NCBI GenBank assembly: GCA_024233785.1
Contig: JACKPD010000003.1
Location: forward strand, 62,001-126,000
Reading direction: 5' to 3'
From: Spirochaetales bacterium
GTDB lineage: Bacteria > Spirochaetota > Spirochaetia > CADAEX01
DNA: 64,000 bases
Both the position numbers and the translations under genes were made by a program. Under the pieces are notes generated by a model. That model searched no databases. It was not told the DNA's origin and worked only from the letters and a program-made list of their open reading frames with translations. Below are positions 9,031-16,203 of this stretch, piece after piece (within the stretch, counting starts at the first letter, position 1; each line of letters starts with the position of its first letter).

Positions 9031-10385
9031 GTTTTTTCTGTTTCTCTTATATCAATTTCAAAGGGAATCGCGCTGAATCCAAAACTTTTTCTTATCCTGT
9101 TTTTGATATACTTAAGGTATGAAGGGGGGAACCCCTTGCTCTTGTTAACAAAAATGAGAAATCTTGAAGGCTTTATGCAGGTCTGGGTCATATATTTTAT
9201 CTTGTATCTGACCCTGCTTCCTGTTGACGGCGGAGGGCTGTCTTCTACCCAATCCTTTAATGCCTTATTAAGATTTGCAGTCGACACCCTGGTTTCGAGC
9301 TGCCTGTTTACCTTGAAGGCTGTTTTAAGCAGGTTGTCAATTCCTTCGCCGGTAAGGGCTGAAATCGGAATAATAGGGGCAAAGTCAAGAACAGGAAACA
9401 TAAATCTGACGCGGTCTTCAATCGCCGCCATCCTGTTGGGAATATCTTTCAATTTGTCCCATTTGTTAATAACTATGATTATCCCCTTCCCTTTTTTAAC
9501 AACATGCCCTGCAATTTTTTTATCCTGGTCCGAAAGACCTTCTTCCGCGTCAATTACCATAAAAACAAGGTCTGAATCATCTATTGATTTAATTGCCCTG
9601 GTAACAGAATAGTATTCAACATTTTCTGTTACCCGGCTCTTGCGCCTTATTCCGGCTGTATCCATTACCCTGAATATGGCATTATTATAAATAAACTCCC
9701 CTTCAACTATGTCTCTTGTAGTTCCGGGAATATCTGAAACAATAGATTTATCTGTGCCGGTAAGTCTGTTGGAAAGGGTGGATTTGCCTGTATTGGGTTT
9801 TCCCAGTATTGCCAGGTTTATCACATTCTCATTTTCTGATGGTCCGGCAGCTGAAAAAACTGCCCTTTCTTCCAGGAATTCCTCTATCTGTTCTTCAAGT
9901 ATATCTATATTGTAGCCGTGCGCCGAAGAAACAGGAATCACTTTTTCAAAGCCGAATGAATAATAGTTCCAGACCTCATTCTCCTTTTCAGGCGTATCGA
10001 CCTTGTTGACAACAAGTATTGTCTTATCCATGAATTTCCTGATTTTTTCAATAAATATCTGGTCTTCCGGTGTAACTTCCCTTGCATCAAGAACAAACAG
10101 GACAAGATCAGCCCCTTCCATCTGCGCAATACTTCTGTCTGAAACTATCTGGTCAATACCTGATTTGGATGTATTCACACCGCCGGTATCTGACAGCCTT
10201 ACTTTTTTATCCCCGATTTTAAAAAATTCACTTACAGCATCTCTTGTAACACCGGGAGTTGGGTCTGTAATGGATTTTCTTTTACCTATTAATCTGTTAA
10301 ACAGGGTCGATTTACCGACATTCGGCCTTCCGGCTATTACAACACCCGGGATACGGTTTTTATTTGAGTCCACTGAATCTTCCAT
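9012..10385 (-). CDS. der: Ribosome biogenesis GTPase Der (EngA)
   Basis: Essential double GTPase acting in assembly of the 50S subunit. The first G domain has GRPNVGKSTLFN (P-loop), DTGG and NKVD. The second has GKPNTGKSTLSN, DIPGTTRD, DTAGIRRKSR and NKWD. A C-terminal KH-like domain follows (RVRYKIKYMTQTCIKP, then FLIFVNK). The length of 457 is usual. The start overlaps the end of ptsI by 26 bp and the stop overlaps the next gene, so this is a tightly coupled operon. Confidence 0.97.
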   Translation of the reverse strand: MEDSVDSNKNRIPGVVIAGRPNVGKSTLFNRLIGKRKSITDPTPGVTRDAVSEFFKIGDKKVRLSDTGGVNTSKSGIDQIVSDRSIAQMEGADLVLFVLDAREVTPEDQIFIEKIRKFMDKTILVVNKVDTPEKENEVWNYYSFGFEKVIPVSSAHGYNIDILEEQIEEFLEERAVFSAAGPSENENVINLAILGKPNTGKSTLSNRLTGTDKSIVSDIPGTTRDIVEGEFIYNNAIFRVMDTAGIRRKSRVTENVEYYSVTRAIKSIDDSDLVFMVIDAEEGLSDQDKKIAGHVVKKGKGIIIVINKWDKLKDIPNRMAAIEDRVRFMFPVLDFAPIIPISALTGEGIDNLLKTAFKVNRQLETRVSTANLNKALKDWVEDSPPPSTGSRVRYKIKYMTQTCIKPSRFLIFVNKSKGFPPSYLKYIKNRIRKSFGFSAIPFEIDIRETEKTWKEAK

Positions 10386-12099
10386 TGAACCAGTTTTCTA
10401 AATAGCTGTTTATCTCGGTTCCCGATCCCATTTCCAGAATCGTTTCTATCATCTTTTTTGCTTCTTTTATTTCCACGTTTCGTATTACCTTTTTTACTAT
10501 TGGTATTGATGCCGGACTCATACTCAACTCTTCAAGTCCCAGGCCCAGGAGAACAATTGTCGCTACAGGATCCCCGCCGACCTCCCCGCAAAGGCTTACA
10601 GGAATCCCGGCTTTTTTTCCTGCATCAACTGTCATTTTTATTAATCTGATCACGGCCGGATGGTAGGGCTGATAAAGGTATGCTATTTTTTCATTGCCCC
10701 TGTCAATCGCAATTGTGTACTGAATCAAATCATTTGTGCCTATTGAGAAAAAATTTACCTTTTTAGCAAGAAATTCAGCGGCAAGAACCGCGGCCGGAAC
10801 TTCTATCATTACTCCGATCGGAACGTTATCTTTAAAGTCAATCTTTTCATTTCTGAGTTCCTGCTTAACCTTATCAATTATTTCAAGAACTTCGTCCATT
10901 TCCTCAATGCAGGATATCATCGGAAACATTATTCTTAAGTCCCCATGGACAGAAGCCCGGAACAGGGCTCTCAGCTGGATCTTGAATGCATTATTATTAC
11001 TTAGACAGAACCTTATACCTCTCCAGCCTAAAAGGGGGTTTTTCTCATGATGTTCATCATATCCAGGCAGTATTTTATCACCGCCTATATCGAGAGTCCT
11101 GATAGTAACAGGTCTGCCTTCCATTTTATCAAGAAGTGATTTATAAATTTCACACTGTTTATCTTCGCTGGTATGAAGCTCTGATTGAAGAAGAAGGAAT
11201 TCAGACCTGAAAAGGCCAATACCGTCTGCTCCATGATCTATAACTGATTCAATTTCTTCCGGCAGCTCAATATTTGCCTTCATTATGATTTTCTGACCGT
11301 CATCAGTTACAGCTTCTTTCTTAACATAAGGCCTCAGCTGTCTTGTTGTCTCAACTTTTCTTTCCAGCTTATCAGCATAAAGCAATATTGCGGCATCATC
11401 TGGATCAACTACAACAATACCTGAATCGCCGTCAACAATCACATCTACGCCGGTCCTGACCTTACGTGTAATTGTAGAAAGCCCTACAACCGCAGGTATT
11501 TCAAAAGACCGCGCAATAATTGCGGTATGGGAGGTCCTTCCTCCGGCATCCAGAATTATCCCTTTTATGTTTTTTTTATCCATTGTGATGGCATCTGACG
11601 GCAAAAGGTCGTGAGCGGCGATTATATAAGGCGAATCAAGTTCCGAGAGGGTAATCCTTTCGGTAAACATTAGGTTGTTAAGAACTCTTTTTGATACATC
11701 CTTAAGATCGCTCTCCCTGTCTTGGAGATAAGAATTCCGGGAGGATTTGAGTTTTTCAATCAGGGCCTCTATCGCTTCAAACAGGACCCATTCTACATTT
11801 CTAAGCTGTTTCTCAAGCGCACTGCTAACCTGATTTATAAAATCAGGATCGCTCAGCATCAGGATATGGGAGTCAAGCATCAGCAGTTCTTTATCACCCA
11901 TCTGAAGATAAGCTTTTTCCTTAATTGCTTCGAGTTCGTTCCTTGCTTTCTCTATAGCTTCAAGAAATCTGCTGTGTTCATTCTTTACATCTTTCGCAGT
12001 AATTTCATATTTCGGAATATTCAGATTTTCCTCGTAATAAAGAAAAACCTTTCCAATATAAATACCTGGAGATGCTGATATGCCTTTGATTATTTCCAT
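10360..12099 (-). CDS. ptsI: Phosphoenolpyruvate-protein phosphotransferase (PTS Enzyme I)
   Basis: Transfers phosphate from PEP to HPr. The phospho-His lies in AGGRTSHTAIIARS. The PEP/magnesium barrel shows GADGIGLFRSEFL, RTLDIGGDK and IGTNDLIQYT, and the C-terminal catalytic Cys is in VSLCGEVGGDP. The start is set at ATG 12099 (MEIIKGISASPGI), which matches the family N-terminus and gives 579 residues (E. coli EI has 575). A longer in-frame TTG at 12135 falls exactly on the -35 hexamer of a near-perfect promoter, so it is rejected. No HPr, HPr kinase or EII gene is in the window. In treponemes the PTS proteins occur without sugar permeases and are thought to be regulatory, so a regulatory role is possible here. 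Confidence 0.95.
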   Translation of the reverse strand: MEIIKGISASPGIYIGKVFLYYEENLNIPKYEITAKDVKNEHSRFLEAIEKARNELEAIKEKAYLQMGDKELLMLDSHILMLSDPDFINQVSSALEKQLRNVEWVLFEAIEALIEKLKSSRNSYLQDRESDLKDVSKRVLNNLMFTERITLSELDSPYIIAAHDLLPSDAITMDKKNIKGIILDAGGRTSHTAIIARSFEIPAVVGLSTITRKVRTGVDVIVDGDSGIVVVDPDDAAILLYADKLERKVETTRQLRPYVKKEAVTDDGQKIIMKANIELPEEIESVIDHGADGIGLFRSEFLLLQSELHTSEDKQCEIYKSLLDKMEGRPVTIRTLDIGGDKILPGYDEHHEKNPLLGWRGIRFCLSNNNAFKIQLRALFRASVHGDLRIMFPMISCIEEMDEVLEIIDKVKQELRNEKIDFKDNVPIGVMIEVPAAVLAAEFLAKKVNFFSIGTNDLIQYTIAIDRGNEKIAYLYQPYHPAVIRLIKMTVDAGKKAGIPVSLCGEVGGDPVATIVLLGLGLEELSMSPASIPIVKKVIRNVEIKEAKKMIETILEMGSGTEINSYLENWFNGRFSGLK

Positions 12100-12106
12100 C
12101 GGAATA

Positions 12107-12135
12107 AATATAAAGTCTTTATCAATGCTTGTCAA
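12107..12135 (-). promoter_or_regulatory. Near-consensus promoter giving a leaderless ptsI mRNA
   Basis: The minus strand reads TTGACA (12135-12130), a 17-nt spacer, then TATATT (12112-12107). Seven nucleotides separate the -10 box from ATG 12099, so the predicted +1 is at or next to the A of the start codon. No Shine-Dalgarno sequence precedes the ATG. Confidence 0.7.
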
Positions 12136-12216
12136 ATATGCCTGAGCTCAATTTTCAAATTGCTTTCAGGCTGCAAATCTCATGAATACTGTCAAAATGC
12201 CGATATTAATGCTGTC

Positions 12217-13023
12217 ATGAAACAGAATAAGAAAAAAATCAATAAAAAATCCTGGCAGCCGGGCTGCATATTCTGGATTGCGCTTATATTACTTGTTATA
12301 ACCCTTTTTCTTGTGAACCAGAAAAAAATGGAAAAGGTTATAGCATCGACAGGTTTTTTCAATCTTTTTTCACCCTCATCCTCTAAAAATGATAAAAAGG
12401 GGCCGGAAGTAAAAAGGATATCCGGGGAGAGCAGTCAGCAGGAAAAAGAATCTTTGCCTGTAAAGGAAGCGGAAATCGAAATAGTCAAGGTTGAGACCGA
12501 AAATCCGGAAAAAGTGGAAGAAAATAAAGAAAAACTCCAGGATAAGACAGTCATTGCAGCAGTTAAACCCCCGGAAGAAACCGCGGCAGTATCGTATAAA
12601 GTGCGCGACAGTATTCTATATTTTATTGTTATAAATGATGATGGATCCACAATGCTGAAAAAAACAGCACGAAGCATAAGATATACAGATTCACCGTTGA
12701 CATCGACAATAAAATCACTTCTTACAGGAGTATCATCTTCTGAATTAAACAGCAGTTTTATTTCACTTATTCCCGAAAAGACTGTCTTAAAAAAATTATG
12801 GATCTCGGACGGAACAGCATATATGGATTTCAGTGAGAATTTTCTATTCAATTCCTTTGGCCTTGAAGGATACATGGGTCAGTTAAAACAGATTATATAC
12901 ACTGCCACAGAATTCCCTACAGTTAAAAGAGTACAGATATTAATTGAAGGACAGGTTAAAAGCTATCTCGGGGAAGGTATTTTTATCGGAAATCCGTTAA
13001 CCAGGGAAACAATAAGCAAATAG
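12217..13023 (+). CDS. GerMN-domain membrane-anchored protein
   Basis: The start is placed at ATG 12217, giving 268 residues. A basic N-terminus is followed by one membrane segment (IFWIALILLVITLFLV), a low-complexity Lys/Glu linker, and a C-terminal GerMN domain of about 140 residues: DSILYFIVINDDG, TIKSLLTGVSSSELN, DGTAYMDFSENF, then a TATEFPTVKRVQILIEG stretch. GerMN domains are known from the spore-germination protein GerM but also occur in non-sporulating bacteria, usually as exported or anchored proteins of unclear role. The topology suggests a domain outside the inner membrane. It is the only plus-strand gene in the first 52 kb, divergent from ptsI and convergent with tlyA. An upstream in-frame TTG at 12160 is less likely. 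I see no good ribosome-binding site. Confidence 0.75.
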   Translation: MKQNKKKINKKSWQPGCIFWIALILLVITLFLVNQKKMEKVIASTGFFNLFSPSSSKNDKKGPEVKRISGESSQQEKESLPVKEAEIEIVKVETENPEKVEENKEKLQDKTVIAAVKPPEETAAVSYKVRDSILYFIVINDDGSTMLKKTARSIRYTDSPLTSTIKSLLTGVSSSELNSSFISLIPEKTVLKKLWISDGTAYMDFSENFLFNSFGLEGYMGQLKQIIYTATEFPTVKRVQILIEGQVKSYLGEGIFIGNPLTRETISK

Positions 13024-13033
13024 AGATTCCCGG

Positions 13034-13816
13034 TCAGCCGTAAACCAGGGTTTTTAACATAATTTTTAAATCATTTTTCAGGCCGGCAGTATTCACAGGA
13101 CTATCTCCGGTTATATAAAACAGAAATTCGTTATTCCCCTTTCGGCCGGAAACAGGTGATTTTATGATATCAAGCACAAATGCGTTTTCATCAAAAAGGC
13201 TGTCAATAACTTTAAGCAGAGTTTCTTCAAGTACTGTTTTGCTCTGAACAATTCCCTTTTTCAGGTTTTCACTGCCGGTTTCAAACTGCGGTTTGACTAG
13301 GGCGATAAGCCTTCTTTCACTGACAAGGCTCAGTATTTTTGAGGCGGCCCTGTTTATCGAACGGAAGGACAGATCTGCAACTCCGATATCAGGCACCGGA
13401 TCAAGAGATTCGATATGCATTATATTTGTTTTTTCATGCAGAATAACGTTCTTATTGTTTCTGAGGTTATAGTCAATCTGATTGTAACCGACATCAACAG
13501 AGTGGACAAACAATGCGCCGTGCTGAAGCAGACAATCTGTAAATCCTCCGGTCGAACTTCCTGCATCAAGAAATCCTTTTCCTTTAATCCCAATATTCCA
13601 GAATCCGATAGCGTGTTCAAGTTTTAACCCGCCTCTTGAAACAAACTTTTTTTCCTCAATACTGATTTCCGCATTAATATCAATTTTTTGCCCCGGCTGA
13701 CGGATACGTACTCCGTCAGCGAGAACATTTCCGCAAAGTATCAGAGCATAATTTTTTTCGGAACTGTTTGATTTATATTTTTCATTCATCAGGGAGAGAA
13801 GAGAAGCAGATTTCAT
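13034..13816 (-). CDS. tlyA: TlyA-family rRNA 2'-O-methyltransferase
   Basis: TlyA proteins methylate rRNA ribose (in mycobacteria, C1409 of 16S and C1920 of 23S rRNA); the family was first called a haemolysin. The 260-residue protein has an N-terminal S4-type RNA-binding region (SSEKNYALILCGNVLADG), the linker FVSRGGLKLEHAI, a SAM motif (FLDAGSSTGGFTDCLLQHGA), and catalytic-type residues in DLSFRSI and LVKPQFE. The S4 start is slightly unusual because the canonical RLD opening is missing. The start overlaps the ymdB stop by 4 bp, so it belongs to rny-ymdB-tlyA. Confidence 0.88.
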   Translation of the reverse strand: MKSASLLSLMNEKYKSNSSEKNYALILCGNVLADGVRIRQPGQKIDINAEISIEEKKFVSRGGLKLEHAIGFWNIGIKGKGFLDAGSSTGGFTDCLLQHGALFVHSVDVGYNQIDYNLRNNKNVILHEKTNIMHIESLDPVPDIGVADLSFRSINRAASKILSLVSERRLIALVKPQFETGSENLKKGIVQSKTVLEETLLKVIDSLFDENAFVLDIIKSPVSGRKGNNEFLFYITGDSPVNTAGLKNDLKIMLKTLVYG

Positions 13817-14616
13817 ACTTTTTCATAAATCCGTTCTATGCCCATTGCAAGGCCTGTGGCAGGATCAAATTCTGCCAGAATACCATTAATCATAAGATCA
13901 GTTTCCGCTATTTCCATTTTAATGGGCATCTGAGTCATAAAACGCTGGATTGCTATCATTTTATCTGAACCGATTACTGACTCTTCAGGTCCGGTCATAC
14001 CGACATCTGTAATATACGCAGTTCCCCGGGGAAGTATTTTTTCATCTGCTGTCTGAATGTGTGTATGAGTGCCGGCAATTAAACTTACATCTCCGTCAAG
14101 GTAATGCGCAAGTGATTCTTTTTCAGATGTTGACTCTGCATGGAAATCAATGACAATTATATTGATGTTTCCTTCCTTTTTGATTTTCCTTATTATTTCC
14201 CTGGCGGATCTGAACGGGCAGTCAAGATTTGACATGCTTTCACGCCCTTCAAGGTTGATAACTGCGGCTTTTATCCCTTTCTTCTCAACAATGCAGTAAC
14301 CCCTGCCGGGTGCGCCTTCGGGATAGTTTGCAGGTCTTAGTATGTTGACAGAATCCTTAAGGAGCTGCACACCGTCGGGTTTTTGCCAGACATGGTTGCC
14401 TGTTGTTATTACATCAGCACCGCTTTGAAACAGCTGTTCAGCTGTCTTGGGAATAATACCGAAACCATCAGCGGAATTTTCACCGTTGATTATTACCAAA
14501 TCCGGATTTTTTTTCTTTATTATGGATTTAAGGTTAAAAAAAACAGCCCTGCATCCGGCCTGTCCGATAACATCGCCGAGAAGCAGGACTTTAAAGGAAT
14601 TATCTTGCATATTCAA
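13813..14616 (-). CDS. ymdB: YmdB-family metallophosphoesterase (2',3'-cyclic-nucleotide 2'-phosphodiesterase)
   Basis: Calcineurin-like phosphoesterase. Metal ligands are visible in order: LLGDVIGQAG (Asp), INGENSADGFG (Asn/Glu), TTGNHVWQKPD (Asn-His), DFHAESTSEK (His) and AGTHTHIQTADE (His-x-His). The 267 residues match the family. In Bacillus the protein hydrolyses cyclic nucleotides and is encoded directly after rny, as here: the start overlaps the rny stop by 17 bp. The shared operon suggests a role connected with RNA turnover. Confidence 0.92.
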   Translation of the reverse strand: MNMQDNSFKVLLLGDVIGQAGCRAVFFNLKSIIKKKNPDLVIINGENSADGFGIIPKTAEQLFQSGADVITTGNHVWQKPDGVQLLKDSVNILRPANYPEGAPGRGYCIVEKKGIKAAVINLEGRESMSNLDCPFRSAREIIRKIKKEGNINIIVIDFHAESTSEKESLAHYLDGDVSLIAGTHTHIQTADEKILPRGTAYITDVGMTGPEESVIGSDKMIAIQRFMTQMPIKMEIAETDLMINGILAEFDPATGLAMGIERIYEKV

Positions 14617-16129
14617 CTATACGGGTTTCCCTGATAATAGTTACCCTTATCCTGCCGGGATATCTAAGTTCAGATTCTATTTTTTTTGCAATGGTTTTAC
14701 ACAGCTCTGACGCCTGTTCATCATTTACAGCTTCGTTGTTAACAAGAATTCTTAGTTCTCGTCCCGCCTGTATTGCATATGCCTTGTCAACTCCTGGAAA
14801 ATCTATTGCAATCTTTTCAAGATTTTCCAGCCTCTTGATATAGTTGTCAATAGTTTCCCGTCTTGCACCGGGGCGGGCTGCCGATATGGCATCTGCTATC
14901 TGGACTATCACAGATTCTATACAAGAAGGTTCAATATCGTTATGGTGAGAGCCTATAGCATTTATTACTCTCGCGTCTTCTCCGATCTTTTTTGCAGCAT
15001 CCATACCTATTTCCGCATGATTGCCGTCACCGTTTGTCTCAATACCTTTGCCGATATCATGGAGAAGAGCTGCGCGTCTTGTTATCATCCTGTTGGCGCC
15101 TACTTCAGCAGCTATAAGGCTTGCTATGATAGCTACCTCTTTTGAATGCTGCAGAACGTTCTGGCCGTAGCTGGTTCTGAAATGAAGTCTGCCAAGCGCC
15201 CTTATACCTTCCGGGCTCATGTTGTGTATGCCAAGATCAAAAAGTACTTTTTCGCCTTCTTCAAATACTGTCTGGTTAATTTCTTTTTTTACTTTCTGAA
15301 CAATCTCTTCTATTCTTGCAGGATGGATCCTGCCGTCCATAATAAGACGTTCAAGGGAAACCCTTGCAATTTCTTTCCTGACAGGATCGAAACAGGATAT
15401 AACAACAGCTTCAGGCGTATCATCAATAATTACATCTACTCCTGTCAGTGTTTCCAGGGTTCTTATATTACGACCTTCGCGTCCGATAATTCTCCCCTTC
15501 ATTTCGTCACTTGGAAGACTTACAGAAGCTATTGTTACCTCAGAACTTACATCTGTGGCAATTCTCTGAATAGTCGCAACAAGTATTTCTCTTGCTTTTT
15601 TTTCCGCAGAAAGCTGGGCTTCCTGTTCAATTTTGTTAAGCAGAGCCTGCGCATCGTGTTTTGCTTCATTCTCAAGTGAATCCATTATGAGTTTTTTGGC
15701 ATCAGATGCGGAAAGACCTGAAACTTCTTCAAGTTTTCTCTGCCACTCTTTTTCCTGCTCTTCTAAAGCATCCTCTTTCTTTTCAAGATATCTCTCACGG
15801 TCTGTAATCGCCTGAGATTGTTTCTCAAGCATATTAATTTTACTATCGAGGTTGTCTTCTTTTTGAAGTAATCGTCTCTCAAAACGCTGAAGTTCGCTTC
15901 TTCTTTCCCGAAAATCCTTCTCCTGCTGATTCCTTTCTCTAAGCAACTGATCTTTAGCTTCTAAAAACAGTTCCTTTTTCCTTGCTTCAGCCTCTTTTAC
16001 AGCATCCTGTTTTATACGTTCAGCTTTCTGCTCTGATGATGACAGCTGAACTCTTGCATATAGCCACCGAATTATCCAACCTAATATCAAACCAATGAGA
16101 GGAAGAATAATATAAAGAATTAATTGCAT
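14600..16129 (-). CDS. rny: Ribonuclease Y
   Basis: Membrane-anchored endoribonuclease that initiates mRNA decay in bacteria without classical RNase E. It shows an N-terminal membrane helix (LILYIILPLIGLILGWII), a charged coiled coil (about residues 30-190), a KH domain with MKGRIIGREGRNIRTLE, and an HD domain with RRAALLHDIGKGIE and GSHHNDIEP. The length of 509 is typical. ATG 16129 follows a strong GGAGGA ribosome-binding site. It is first gene of the rny-ymdB-tlyA operon. Confidence 0.97.
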   Translation of the reverse strand: MQLILYIILPLIGLILGWIIRWLYARVQLSSSEQKAERIKQDAVKEAEARKKELFLEAKDQLLRERNQQEKDFRERRSELQRFERRLLQKEDNLDSKINMLEKQSQAITDRERYLEKKEDALEEQEKEWQRKLEEVSGLSASDAKKLIMDSLENEAKHDAQALLNKIEQEAQLSAEKKAREILVATIQRIATDVSSEVTIASVSLPSDEMKGRIIGREGRNIRTLETLTGVDVIIDDTPEAVVISCFDPVRKEIARVSLERLIMDGRIHPARIEEIVQKVKKEINQTVFEEGEKVLFDLGIHNMSPEGIRALGRLHFRTSYGQNVLQHSKEVAIIASLIAAEVGANRMITRRAALLHDIGKGIETNGDGNHAEIGMDAAKKIGEDARVINAIGSHHNDIEPSCIESVIVQIADAISAARPGARRETIDNYIKRLENLEKIAIDFPGVDKAYAIQAGRELRILVNNEAVNDEQASELCKTIAKKIESELRYPGRIRVTIIRETRIVEYAR

Positions 16130-16160
16130 AATCTTCCTCCAGTTTAACTTTTAATAAAAA

Positions 16161-16190
16161 ATAATACATATTTTTTATGTCGGTTGTCAA
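16161..16190 (-). promoter_or_regulatory. Promoter of rny-ymdB-tlyA
   Basis: The minus strand has TTGACA (16190-16185), an 18-nt spacer, then TATTAT (16166-16161), about 30 nt upstream of the rny start, followed by a GGAGGA ribosome-binding site. This agrees with sigma-70 recognition. Confidence 0.65.
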
Positions 16191-16203
16191 GAATTATTGC
16201 TAT

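Noticed and set aside
12100..12135. Longer ptsI reading frame from TTG 12135
   Set aside because: The TTG belongs to a TTGACA -35 box and the added residues do not match the family N-terminus.
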